Shown in pieces: positions 11,997 through 23,055 of a stretch of DNA of 64,000 nt. The position numbers were made by a program, and so were the translations under genes. Position 1 is the first letter of the stretch; every line of letters starts with the position of its first letter. The notes under the pieces are model-generated. The model saw only the letters and a list, made by a program, of their open reading frames with translations, did not search any database and was not told where the DNA came from. Source of the DNA: Epiperipatus broadwayi (Eukaryota; Onychophora; Udeonychophora; Euonychophora; Peripatidae); NCBI GenBank assembly GCA_028023455.1, contig JAQFVV010006425.1, positions 994,001 to 1,058,000 on the forward strand, given 5' to 3'.

Positions 11997-12244
11997 GATT
12001 ATTAACACTGCAACAATTATTCCGCCATGTGACGTCAGACATGAAACTCCAGATTCACGCACATAGGATAGTTGACGAGATCGATGGTTTAAATTTCTTA
12101 AGAGTTGTTGATCGAAAAGATCCTATGTCTCGGAAACATGTGGTCTTGGATACTTCCTACCAACGTGCTCAAACTCTTTTTATAAATCAAATACATGATA
12201 TTTACATCTCAAGGCGGACATTTCATTATTTGTTAGTTCGACTA
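11997..12244 (+). CDS. Ionotropic glutamate receptor exon (amino-terminal domain)
   Basis: An internal exon of 248 nt. It follows a pyrimidine-rich acceptor ending TTTTACAG (11989-11996) and ends at a consensus donor GTAAGT (12245-12250). The frame enters with the last two bases of a codon (GA) and leaves in phase 0. The translation starts LLTLQQLFRHVTSD and includes KHVVLDTSYQRAQ, INQIHDIYISRRT and FHYLLVRL. The pattern (LxxLQxLxR, then hVVLDxS..xAxxhhxxxhxDIxhxRRTxHYLLxxL) is that of the second half of the ligand-binding-protein-like amino-terminal domain of AMPA/kainate-type receptors, just before the segment that usually starts with a short acidic stretch. These are excitatory neurotransmitter receptors of the neuronal membrane. 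No neighbouring exons were recognised in the window, so the flanking introns must be long. The exon lies between repeats but has no frame damage, unlike everything around it. The family call is from memory of the family pattern; the subtype is uncertain. Confidence 0.68.
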
Positions 12245-12361
12245 GTAAGTACTTTTCCTTAATAAAATATTTTACATTTATTTTAGAAATAGAGAAAATA
12301 AGACTATGAACAAGAATCACACACACACAAATAATAATAATAAAGTAATGACAATTTACTA

Positions 12362-13218
12362 TTAACCCTTTAACTGTCCAATTGTTCATTCGCTGCAGGT
12401 GGTATCACTCAAAGCTTTTAATTAGCCGATGCACAAAATAATGTATCAATTTTTCAAAAGTTATTGACCGTTTTTTTAAATATATTCACTTTAGTTTCAT
12501 TTTTAAAAAGTATATTAGTAATTTCTCACATTATAAAAATAAACGAAAGTTTGTTCAAAAATAAATTTTGATTTTTAATTTTAAAAATATTTGTTACGGT
12601 TGACATGAAAAGAAACGGCAATCATAATTTCACGTTATGATTTTTTTCCCGACTTTGCAATAAATAAATAATTCTTGCTAAAATCGTAACTATTTTTGTA
12701 AAATAATATTTATTTTTGACATATTATATGAAAATAATTTGTATTTTATTTGTATTTCATCAAAAAATATTTTTAAAATGCTCTAAAACATTAGTTTATC
12801 ATTTTCAAAATAAAACAAAAGCGTTAAGTAAATTTTTAATTTTTGGCAGCCATATAAAAATTTTAACAGCCAATAAGATTCAAGAAAAGATGATGAGAAG
12901 GCGGAGCTTTTCCATTTTCTTTTGTTTACAAAATTTCAACAGCCAATAAGATTCAAGAAAAGATGTGAAAAGGCAGTGCTTAGTTTTTGTTTGACATAAA
13001 TCATCAATTAATTGATTTTTTACTTGTAAAATAATTCAATAGATGGCAGTATATTATAAAACTTTTTGCGTTCTAAAAAATGACGTCAAAACCGTAAACG
13101 TAGTCCAAAAACTAAGCAATTTACAGCGATGTCAAATTTACTCGATTAAAAACGAATTTAACGAATATGTATCAAAAATTGCCTCGATTAAGAACGAGTC
13201 AAACAGTTAAAAGGTTAA
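12362..13218. mobile_element. piggyBac-like MITE, copy 1
   Basis: The 849-bp body (12366-13214) is bounded by TTAA on both sides (12362-12365 and 13215-13218). The ends are inverted repeats: CCCTTTAACTGT at the left and ACAGTTAAAAGG at the right. TTAA targets and ends beginning CC(C)TTT are hallmarks of the piggyBac superfamily. No transposase frame is present, so it is non-autonomous. It contains an internal near-direct repeat of about 30 bp around AGCCAATAAGATTCAAGAAA (12870 and 12940). A diverged copy in the opposite orientation lies at 37378-38154. Confidence 0.8.
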
Positions 13219-13757
13219 TATTATTAATTAGTCTTTGTTTTCTCCATTTTTGATTAAAAATAAGTTTTATTTATTTTAAATATGATTTTTGTAAGACTAA
13301 TAATTTAAGATTTGAATTTTAGAGTTATAATCAATATGAAATTACTCAAGAAAAATATAAAAAAAAATGTCATTTTTATAATGCCATAGTAATTATTCGT
13401 ACTTTTAAAACCATGTGGCTTTCTCATTGCTCTGTAAATTTCAGTAATAAAAAACGCACTGTTTTTTTTAAATAAATAATAAAAAGTGCTACAATATATA
13501 TTTATATGCTCTAAAATACTTTATCTAGAAATACTATGAGCAAAATTTACAGAACAATATTTTTATTAGGTGTACATTACTTTAGAATGATACTAAGCAC
13601 ACAAATTATATACTGTGCAAAAAACAAAATTGTTTTCGTTTGTCTTTAAATATTAGTCACAATGATTATATTTTTATAAGTTATGTATCATATGTTATAC
13701 AAATTGTTTTTTGTATAATAGTTGTAGATAATTTTGGTACTTGTAAGTTTTTAATAA
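13219..13757. other. AT-rich spacer
   Basis: No gene recognised. A weak inverted similarity exists between 13415-13440 (CATTGCTCTGTAAATTT) and 13535-13555 (its approximate complement). Confidence 0.5.
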
Positions 13758-16016
13758 ACTAAGATGATAGCCATGATAAATCTTCAGTTTCAAGGACCCC
13801 CAAAAATGTTTACAAAAAGATATCTGCTAGGAAACATTTAATATTTACATTTTATGTTTTATTGTTGTTATTTAAAAAAAGTCATTATGGAAAAAAATAA
13901 TTATAATATTTACAGTTTTGTTTTATTAATGTAATAACAGAAAAATGAAATATATATATAATATTTACACTTTATGTCAGTGGCATGCAATCATAACATA
14001 ACCATTAACACAAACTTTTAAGGAGAGTAGAATCCTTTACCTTTGGAAATAGTCCACTGAATCATATACTGAGACAGGAAAGTCTCAAATTTTTATTACT
14101 ATGACAATTTATCAAAAAAACTGCTGATGAAAAAAATATGCTGAATTAAACCAAAGTACAACAATGTTAACACCTTAAGAAAGTCTTATTGCTTTCCACA
14201 ATATAATGTAAATAAAAAAAAGAATCACACGATCACCATCTCTTATACTAACACATAATTGTTAGGATAGTGGTGGCTATTGTTGTTAAAGTGTCAAAGA
14301 CACCAAAATGTATGAGTGCTGAACTGAGTTCAAACCCATATGACTACATAAGCTATTGAGCTTAGATTGAAAATATTATTGTGTTTTCAATTTCATTCTC
14401 ATAGTTTTGTAGTTAAGTAGAGATACAAGGTGGCTGCTGCATTAGATCCTAAGATCTAGGTGCAGTGCTCTCAGATCCAAGGCTCCTCATTGATGAAGGC
14501 CACAAGCCAGAAACTAGTTTGGGGATATTGGATGAGTAGGCACTAGATAGGGATTTTATGCACAAGCTTTCTGGAATCCATTGATTACTCTGGTTGACAT
14601 AGGGTGGCACTACTATATGGAGAGTTTTGCCTTGTTTAAAAAAAAAAAATTGAAATATGGAATTTATTTATTTTTTTAAATTTAAGAATCCATTTATTAA
14701 TTTTGTTTAACACATCTTCAGTATATTACAGACCCTCAAAACTGTATATTTATCAAAAATACATTGTGCCATCTTGGTTTATTTGACAACTCACAAGGAC
14801 CATATTTTTTTTATTCTAGCCACCTGGTAATTGAAATAGTGGGAAGGGTTCTGCCAATTATTATAGAATATATTACTGCTTGCTTCTTTCATATCTTCAT
14901 TACTTTTAACTGACTGACTTCTACAACTATAAACTTATCCATCTTAGAATTAAATTTTTAATGAAATATTATTAAATGCACTACATCAGTGATACTTGCT
15001 ACAAAGACAAAATCAGTAAATTGTGCTAGTAAGATTATTTCCCAAAATTTATAATGCTATCATATATATTTTAAAATAAACTATTTTATTAGGCCATGCT
15101 ATGAAGCAGAATGTGCAAATTTTCACATTAGTATTTAAATATATATATATAATTATCTATTTCTAATTTTAAAATTTAAAATTTATTTTTGTGGTTCTCC
15201 TTGGAAAGTTTCACAGTCCCTTGGGTAACTACAAGCTCCAGTCTGAAAACCTCTGTATTAAACTATGCAGAAATTTATAAGCTAAAAATTTAAATTAAAT
15301 ATATGTATATATATTCATTATTATTGGTAAATAAATAGGACTAGTAGTTTTTTTATAGAGTAAACTTTATTAATAACAAATTATGCCTATTTGTAAGATG
15401 ATATACCATATTTTTGATAAGTATACATTTCCAAAGGCCTATAATTTACTGAAGATGTGTTAGTTGTTAAATTAAAACATAATTAACAAATCAATTGTTA
15501 AATTTAAAAAAAGGAATAAATTCCAGTAAATTTCATTAACAGATTTTATTAACTTCTTTTTTTTTTTACTTTTTTTATAATGTGGGGAGCGATGAGTTGC
15601 TCTTAAGTTCTTAACATTGTCCTACTTTGGTTCGATTCAGCAAGTTTGTTTTTGTCAGCAGGTTTTTGATAAATTGTCATAATGATAAAAAATTGGGATA
15701 TTTCTGTTACAGAATGTGATGTAGTGGATTACTTTCAGAGGTATGGGATTTTGCTCTATGTGCATTAATGGTCGTGATATGATTGTATGCCACTAACATG
15801 AATAAAGTGTAAATATTATATTTATATATCTTTTATTTATTTTTCTGTTAATAAGTTAATATAAAAAAAAACTGTAAGTATTGTAATTATTTTTTCCACC
15901 TTGAATTCTTTTTAAAAATCACAGTAATAGAAAATAAAATGTAAGTATTAAATACATTTCCTAGTAGGCATTTTTTTGTAAACATATTTATCAAAAAATA
16001 TGGGCTATCATCTTGG
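13758..16016. repeat. Large imperfect inverted repeat, about 2.26 kb
   Basis: The outer arms, 13758-14212 and 15575-16016, are reverse complements at moderate identity over about 440 bp. Paired blocks include AAGATGATAGCC with GGCTATCATCTT at the outer ends, AATATTTACACTTTAT with its complement near 15810, and GACAATTTATCAAAAA with its complement near 15670. A nested inner pair, 14703-14780 and 15395-15475, shares AACACATCTTCAGTA and TATCAAAAATA. The inner left arm also matches the outer right edge directly (CATCTTGGTTTA at about 14772 and 16009), so several copies of one repeat unit are stacked in both orientations. No transposase frame lies inside. It sits immediately upstream of a hAT-derived remnant and may be that element's terminal region or an independent foldback element. 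Confidence 0.7.
14442..14636 (+). mobile_element. Foldback MITE family F1, single-arm copy
   Basis: This matches, in the same orientation, the right half of the copy at 19210-19536 (GATCCAAGGC, AAACTAGT, GGCACTACTATATGGAGAGT, ending GTTTTGCCT). Only one arm is present, so it is a monomer or a broken copy. It lies inside the large inverted repeat. Confidence 0.75.
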
Positions 16017-16897
16017 TTTACTTGAAAAGACACAAGCACCACAAATGTTATGTAAAATATTTGTAATTATGATCCTTCTTAATTGACATACAGATTTGTG
16101 CTTTCATATAATGATGCACACAAGCCTATGTGGGTAATTGGGTGGAAATAGGTGTTAAATGATTTTATGAAACCTGAAAAACATAGTCATCATTTAGTTA
16201 CTGGCCAATGTGAATTTAAAAGGAAGACAATTGAATTTTTTTTAAAAGATGCTGAAGAACTAAAATAGTAAACTTAAATTTTTTTATAGATTAAATAACA
16301 AATTACTAAAAACATCCAAAATGCTTTATTAATTCCTAAAAAAATAATTTTTATGCAATTGGCTGAAGATCTTGTCTTATGGACAGCAATAAAAATGTAA
16401 AAAACTTTTTAAAAATTTCTGTATTCAATGATACAATAAAAAGAATAAATAGCATTGATACCAATATTATGTCTACAATATTATCACAATTCAACCAAAT
16501 TACTAAATTTGTCATACAACTTGATGAGTTAACTGTCAGTACAAATAATGCCAGTTTAATGATTTTGTTGAATATCTATGTTCTTTTATGTAAGAATTAT
16601 ATTAGAAAAGATGATTAATAGAAAATGAGATTGAATAATACAGTTGCAATAGACTTGGAATGGATTGAAGTTACAATCATAATTGGCAGAGTATCAGAAT
16701 TTATAAGAACATAGTATTACTATATATGAAGACTCACTTAATAAAGTGTTATCAGAAATTTCCATGTAATTAATTATATAGAAAGTAATAAGACTCTTTT
16801 GAATATTATTATGCTAAGAGATTGATTCCATTTATATCACAAGTAAAATGGCTATTCCATGCTAAAATTCTAAAAAATGTTTTACTATTAAAAGATG

Positions 16898-17017
16898 CAT
16901 TATGAATTTGTTTTTTCTCTTGTGTCATAGCATCAGCCAGGAAGTGAACCCACCAACCCGGGACAATTGCTTGTAAAGCAACTGTCGCTGACCTCTTGTT
17001 CATTATGAATTTGTTTT
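16898..17017 (-). mobile_element. tRNA-derived SINE, copy 1
   Basis: The SINE body (16915-17000, minus strand) is flanked by a perfect 17-bp target-site duplication, CATTATGAATTTGTTTT (16898-16914 and 17001-17017). The body carries the family's tRNA core: GAGGTCAGCGAC (A-box side), an anticodon-like loop, GGTTCACTTCC (B box) and the conserved end GCTATGACACA. It is inserted into the hAT remnant. Confidence 0.88.
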
Positions 17018-17231
17018 GTTATTAAAAATACCACATTAGCAACTTATTTTCTGATCATAATTGAATATGTTTATTATTTACCTGATGGATTTTTTTTTTT
17101 GAAAAAGTAAATGAATTGATTTTTTCTGTGCAAAGAAAAACTACCAAAATATTAACCTTAAATGCAAAATTGCAAGTATTTCAAAAGAAACTTTCTGCAT
17201 AATTAAAAGTGTTAAAGATAATAATACAGAG

Positions 17232-17365
17232 AAGTGACTTTTTTTTCATATGTCATAGCACTGGCCAGGAGGTGAACCTGCAACAACCGTCTGCAAGAAA
17301 CTGCTTGCTTTCAAGGCAGCTGCGCTGGCCTCTCAGCTAATAATGCTTGACAAGACAAGTGACTT
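17232..17365 (-). mobile_element. tRNA-derived SINE, copy 2
   Basis: Body at about 17241-17356 on the minus strand, flanked by a 9-bp direct repeat AAGTGACTT (17232-17240 and 17357-17365). Same core as the other copies (GAGAGGCCAGCGCAGCTGCC, GGTTCACCTCCTGGCC, GCTATGACATATG). It interrupts the same hAT remnant as copy 1. Confidence 0.85.
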
Positions 17366-17855
17366 CTTTCCATGAATTTTGTAAAAACAATAACATTTTA
17401 TTATCAGCAGAAAATATCACAAATTCGATGATTTTTTTAAAATATATATTTTTCTAACAAGTAAAAATAAAGAATATGATTGGTTAATAATACTATTTGT
17501 TTTATCTCTACAATTTAAAAATCTTCTGTAATCATAAGAAAAGCTAATTGACTTGAGAAAAGATTCAACCCTTGAATAGAAATTTTATAATAAAAATTTG
17601 TTAGAATTTTGGATCCAACCACAACAAAAAAGAATATCTTTCATTACTAAACATGGTCTTAAATGTTCTAGTTCTGTTTGCATTCACATAACATTGTGAA
17701 ACTATATTTTGATAACTTTACTAATTAAACATAAGCCTAGATCTTGTTTGTCAATAGAAACATTTGGAAAACATATAACAATCACTGTGTTAAATATTTC
17801 ACTCGATATTATTTTTTTGTGTAGCAATATTCAAACAAATCCATCACATGAAATT

Positions 17856-19204
17856 GTTACTAAAATCACTTTTATTGTATTATTCAATTTTTGTTCTAAT
17901 TTTGTTGTTTTTGACATCACTTAATTCTGTGGGAGGTGGCGGTTACTTCTTTTCATTTACAGATAAAAAAAATTATGATTATTTATTATTATATTAATGG
18001 GTTTTGTGTTTCATATTTCATGATCTTTATAATATTTGTAATTCTTTAAGTACTATATAATGAAAATATAAATAAGAAAATTAGTTAAATTAAATTATAT
18101 AGCAACAGCGTGTATTTTCATTAAGATATGTTTTTCTTTTCGGGACCAGAAATGTTTCAGGATATTACATAGGCATTTTTGTATTAATATGTCTGAGGAC
18201 TGGTTTAACACAGTAGTAGAATAAGAAACATTGGTGTGTAAGGTTTATGTATTGCAGGCTGTCTTCACCATTAATATAAATTGAAAACAAAAAATTTTAT
18301 GTTTCTAGAATACAGGTACAGTGCCCAATGTTCATGTAGTACAAAACATCTGCAGGTGATAAAGCTTGTCAAATTTTAATTTGTTTTACTTTTCTTTTTT
18401 TTAAATTGAACTTTGTCTTAATATTTTATTCAAACTAAAATAACAGGTAAGAAATCTTAAAGCATGAGTCAACATAGTAATTTTAATAAAACAAAAAAAA
18501 CCCGCTCTACTTATGTTATTTATTAAAAAGGTCAATGAAAAACATGTGAAAGGAAGATATAGAGTAAATTAAACATTGGTAATCTTTTTGCAAGAAAGGA
18601 CAAGAGGCAAAAAATGTTTCAATTTTTTTTCTCTTCTGCTGCTCAAAAAGCAAAAGCATCAATATCTACAGATATCATTTTTTCAAAAGAAAAGAAATTG
18701 TTAGACAAAATGTTCAAGTTAATTTTTATGTTAAAATTGAGATAATTGAATTCAAGATGGTTGTACATGAATTGTTTACACTATAGATTTGTTAGAAACC
18801 ACAAAACACACTATTAATATAAAATCTTTTCATGATATTTTATATAATAATTTAATTCTCATTATTTCATTTGACTGAAATCTTATTAACAACTATCATT
18901 GTAGTAAAATATTTTTTTAAACCAAGTATCTATACACATTCAATCACACCTATTACAATTTCAGATTTCACACCACTTAGAATTTTTCCTTATTTTTTTA
19001 TTAATCTATCTATTTTCCTATGCAATCATACACCTATCATTTTAAACTTATTCGTTTAAATTAACCTCTCTATAGAATCACAATCAGCAATTAAGTCTTT
19101 CATCCACAATTGTATTTAAAAATTGAGTAATTATTAAGTATTTGCTCTCTTATTTTTCTTCTTCACATATCTTAAATTTAAACCACTAAACATCATATGA
19201 TTAC
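17856..19204. other. Gene-free AT-rich region
   Basis: Nothing coding is recognised. The plus-strand frame at 18871-19059 is hydrophobic low complexity in an intronic-looking setting. Confidence 0.6.
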
Positions 19205-19209
19205 TATGC

Positions 19210-19536
19210 AGTAGCACCAGCAGTGGAAGTCAGAGTAATCAATAGATGCAAGAAGGTTTGTGCATAAAATTCTTATCTAGTGTCTATGCATTCAATATCC
19301 CCAGATTAGTTTCCAGATTGTGGCTTTCATCAATGAAGAGCCTTGGATCTGAGAGCACTGCACTTAGATCTTAGGGATCCAAGGCATCTCACTGATGAAA
19401 GCCACAACCAGAAAACTAGTCTGAGGATATTGAACAAGTATGCACTAGATACAGATTTTATATATAAACTTCTTGCATCCATTCTACTTTGGCTTTTACT
19501 GCTGGTACTACTATATGGAGAGTTTAGCCTCTGTGT
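19210..19536. mobile_element. Foldback MITE family F1, dimeric copy
   Basis: A head-to-head inverted dimer. Arm 19210-19355 is the reverse complement of 19372-19520 with scattered mismatches; the centre is a GATC-rich palindrome (GGATCTGAGAGCACTGCAC ... TTAGGGATCC). The right end reaches GCCTCTGTGT, the family terminus; the left terminus is eroded. Open frames across it are by-products of the palindrome. Confidence 0.82.
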
Positions 19537-20229
19537 ATCTAAAATTTGTTTGCATTTTACTTTTCTTCTATTATTTCCATTAACTTGTTTTAAATTCATC
19601 CCATTCCTGTCTAAATTATGTTCTAGCTTTTACCCTTTTTCTTCAAATATCTAATTCATGTAATCTTTACAATTTCTCATTTGATTTTTAACAGCTTCTG
19701 TAATCCCTACATATCTTTCTTATTTTTTTTTACCTTTTCTAAATACAATAACCTCATTATAATCAATACCTCTTGGGAAAAAGTTTTAATAATGAATTTC
19801 TTGAAAAGAAATTAAATAAGCATTATAATGATAATGTTGACATAATTTTCAAAAAGTAATTGTAGACTAATAGTATCTAATCTTAATAATAAATTCCAAT
19901 GAGAGATTTAAAACAGTGGTGTATCTGACTGCTTTCATTTTTATTTTAGATAAATAATTATAAATTAAGTTTTATTATAGCTTAGCAGTTTGGATGTATA
20001 TAGCTAAGACTATTGTATCAAAGAATATATATATAATAATTATCAGATTTTTATGACTTTCTAGATATAAACATTGCATTTATAAGAAACTGTTTATTTT
20101 AAATATATTTCATAAAGGGTATAGCCGAAAAAAACAATTATTTGAAAAGTCGCAAACAAACGGAAACACGTGACTGAGTAATAACTTTTCTAAACAATTT
20201 ACCTTTAAACAAAAAGTAAATGATTTCCG
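19537..20229. other. Gene-free AT-rich region
   Basis: No feature recognised apart from AT-rich tracts. Confidence 0.55.
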
Positions 20230-20715
20230 TTTTCAATGCCAATTTTTGATTGGCTGTTTATCTGATTACATAACAGTAGAAATATATTTCAATAAATAAG
20301 AAGAAATGCTCCATTATAATGTTGATATTTTTTTTTCCATATGTCATAGCATCGGCCTGGACGCAAACCCACAACCGTCTGCAACCAACTACTTGCTTGC
20401 AAGGCGGCTGCGATGACCTCCCGGCTAACAATATCAATTAATAAATATACACAACTTTTTACAAAAGAGATTTATTTACTTGTAAAAATAACTAGAAAGT
20501 CGTTAATTCTTTCAGTTTTTATATTTATAAATTATGACTGACAACAATACTAAGCCAAAATCAAGTTCAGCAATCTTTTTTAGTTTAATAATGGATTAGA
20601 TAACAATCTTTTAGTTTGCAATACCAGTTTTTTATTGGTTGTATGCCTATTACATCTTAACTGAAATATATCTAAACACAAGGCGATTCTCTTTTATAAT
20701 TGCAATATTTACACA
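20230..20715. repeat. Diverged direct repeat pair
   Basis: Segments at about 20236-20335 and 20615-20710 are similar in the same orientation: both carry a CAAT(A/G)CC block, then TTTTTNATTGG(C/T)TGT, an ATTACAT block and a shared TATAAT-type block. The first copy is interrupted at its end by a SINE. This could be a decayed LTR pair or an old tandem duplication; divergence prevents a decision. Confidence 0.4.
20338..20431 (-). mobile_element. tRNA-derived SINE, copy 3
   Basis: Minus-strand copy with GAGGTCATCGCAGCCGCC, the loop CTTGCAA, GGTTGTGGGTTTGCGTCC and the conserved GATGCTATGACATATG end. No clear target duplication could be assigned. Confidence 0.85.
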
Positions 20716-20719
20716 CACA

Positions 20720-21381
20720 CGTATATATATCAACTAAAAACTTCAATTGTTTGTTTTTAATAAAAATAGTTATTTTAAATCAGTTGTCTTGTCTTACATT
20801 TTAAAAAATAAAATAAAAAAAAAACTTAAATATATAAAATCTAAAACCACATTATAATATTGAAATTCTCAATTCATTCTAGATTAGATTAGTAAGCATA
20901 AAATGTGAAGATACCGAGTTAATTTGTTTTATTAAATAAGATGTATCATTAAATTAAATTTAAATTAAGTCAAGCACAAATATTTAAGAACATACATTTA
21001 TTCCACACAATTACTTTGTTTACCCTCATTTGTTAGATAAAAGTAATACAAATCCATTTATTTGTATTAAATAATTTAATTAAACATTTGGTTCTTAAGA
21101 AATATAAAATGCATGATACAATGTTGAATTTTAAAAAAAAAAAAAATTTCATATATACATATTATTAACATAAAATAAAACATATTCACGTATAAATATA
21201 AATGTTTTAAATGTATCAAATCTTTATTTAAAAAAAAAACACATTCATTTTAAAATATTATTTATTATTACATTTTGAAAGTAGAACAATGCATTAGTTA
21301 TATAGTACGTTTCGTGTATATTATGTAAAAGATATTATATTACAGAATATTTGGCGCTGAAGACTAGACAAAACTATTGCT
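20720..21381. other. AT-rich non-coding stretch
   Basis: No gene or repeat family recognised. Confidence 0.55.
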
Positions 21382-21745
21382 GACACATACAACTGATAAA
21401 TGACATAAGTATTGAATAATTTAGAAATTATAAGCTGGTAAAAATAATATGCTTTATTTCATAGCATGATCTTTTAGTATTTGGAAATTATAAGCTTGGT
21501 TTGATAAGACTTCTGCATCTTTTGGATGATACTTCAAATCGGCCAAACCATCTTTCTCTCTCCTCACATATTCTGGCACTTTGCGCCATCTTAATCCAAA
21601 TATTTTATGAAGATAAATTTAAAAAAAAAAATCCCTAATAAAATAAAGCATATTATTTTTACTAGCTTATAATTTCTAAAATATGAATTTAAAGTACTTT
21701 TATTCAATATTTATGTTATATATCAGTTGGATGTATCAGCGGTGG
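21382..21745. repeat. Inverted repeat with 75-100 bp arms
   Basis: Arms at about 21382-21461 and 21642-21745 are reverse complements (AGAAATTATAAGCT, AAAAATAATATGCTTTATTT and GATACATCCAACTGAT-type blocks), separated by about 180 bp. This is probably another non-autonomous foldback element. Confidence 0.65.
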
Positions 21746-21879
21746 TTTTTAGATATTTAAATAGCCGTGGGCCAAACTAAATTAGGACCGAATATTTGTT
21801 AATATCGTAAATTTTAAAAACTTCAATATTGTTTTGAAAAATATATGTTAAAAAAATTATACTAAGGAGATAACAGTTT

Positions 21880-22690
21880 TGGGTGATTTAGCAGCGATGA
21901 TAGACAAGAGTTAAGACCCTACAATAACACCATATTATTTAATTTCTTCAATTTCACTTAGACCTGATGATCTAAAAACATCATTGCACCAATTATTTAC
22001 TTTACTTATGAGTGTGCATTGATGATTATAAAGTTATCAATGCAAGGCTGGTCAATGATTTTATAATCGACAAATCCAAAACATAGTGGCAATTCATATT
22101 CATTAGTCATTTCTATATCAATACCTCGATGAAATCCACTGGGCTAAAGTATTTATTATCATCTATCTTTATCTAGTACACCTTTGTCATTTAGGAATTG
22201 TGCAATTGCCAACATTTGTTTTTTTTTTCTACCTGCTTCTTTTAAGACGTCATGAATAATTCCATTAAAGATATAATTGCACACCTCGTTGCTTTATTTG
22301 AAGTAATGGACATTTCAAAATATGTGATAATTGTTAGAGATCTTTGGTTTTTGTTCTTTATTATTATATAATTCTTTGTAGAACTCTTCCATAAATTAAA
22401 TGAGGTCAAAATGTTGTTTTATACTTTTGAGATTTTTCTTTTCTATAGCTTTCCTTTCTAATGTATTTTCTTATATCATTATTAATTATTTTTCCTATCG
22501 TTTTATAAAATCTCTAGATATTTAAATTCTTTTTAATAATCATTTCAAAAAAATCTTATTTATTCTTTCATTCATGCATTGTCTTGACTCAACAAAAAAT
22601 TTACTGGTCAGTTGCTCCTTTTTTGTTCCAGCTACCTTTGTTGCAGTTCTTAATAATGTATCAGTTATCTATCTATTGATTTCAGTTAAA
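21880..22690 (-). pseudogene. RTE-type LINE fragment, copy E
   Basis: Read on the minus strand, this aligns with the RTE copy at 31640-33409. A linker segment with K-K-E-Q-L and R-Q-C-M-N-E-R lies near 22560-22640, followed by a block equivalent to AAGCTATAGA...GTATAAAACAAC, a segment equivalent to the KAPDNNGI region near 22230-22290, and I-E-M-T-N-E-Y followed by C-F-G-F-V-D-Y near 22090-22140. Many stops and frameshifts; the catalytic core downstream of F-V-D-Y is lost. It is the only RTE copy here on the minus strand and includes sequence 5' of the others. Confidence 0.75.
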
Positions 22691-22961
22691 TCTTTATATT
22701 TTAAAATGATTTGCAAGCTTTAAATTTAATGTGGTATTTCTAAAGATTACAAATATTAACTATTATTACTACCTTTATTAATAATTTTGCATTAACATAT
22801 ATATTTTATAATTTACTAATCAATTATTACTTCCTGTGTTAAATCCATTAAGAATATTATAGTTTTAAAATGCATGTTTTATTAATCAAAATATAGCCCA
22901 ATTCTTTTGTTTTTATTTGGGTGCTTCTATGATCACTTTCATTTGGGCTTTTTCTTACACA

Positions 22962-23055
22962 AAGACTGAGAGGTCATCACAGCTGCCTTGCAAGCAAGTA
23001 GTTGGTTGGTTGCAGATAGTTGTGGGTTTACCTCCCGGCCAATGCTATGACATAT
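22962..23055 (+). mobile_element. tRNA-derived SINE, copy 4
   Basis: Plus-strand copy: GAGAGGTCATCACAGCTGCC, loop CTTGCAA, a duplicated GTTGGTTG in the variable region, GTGGGTTTACCTCCC (B-box side) and AATGCTATGACATATG. The long open frames on both strands here are SINE by-products. Confidence 0.85.

Larger units (their letters stand above)
16100..17855 (+). pseudogene. ZBED5/FAM200-like hAT transposase remnant
   Basis: Pieces in all three frames follow the order of the ZBED5/FAM200 group of hAT-derived proteins. At 16110-16270 a BED-finger-like segment with F-M-K-P-E-K, H-H-L-V-T and K-R-K-T-I-E-F-F reads clearly, but the expected finger cysteines now read as Trp. At 16379-16618 is a 79-residue frame with the hallmark V-I-Q-L-D-E-L-T followed by T-N-N-A-S-L. 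At 16640-16880 come weak catalytic-region matches and S-Q-V-K-W-L-F-H-A-K, where the family has T-E-V-R-W-L-S. At 17050-17200 Y-L-M-D-F-F and L-T-L-N-A-K are readable. At 17545-17650 come L-I-D-L and F-W-I-Q, and at 17709-17850 I-K-H-K-P-R-S-C-L-S-I-E and the terminal N-P-S-H. Almost the whole gene, about 530 codons, is represented but riddled with stops and frameshifts. Two SINEs have landed in it. It is non-functional as a transposase. Confidence 0.75.

Noticed and set aside
19330-19654. Overlapping open frames of about 90-100 codons on both strands
   Set aside because: By-products of the F1 inverted dimer.
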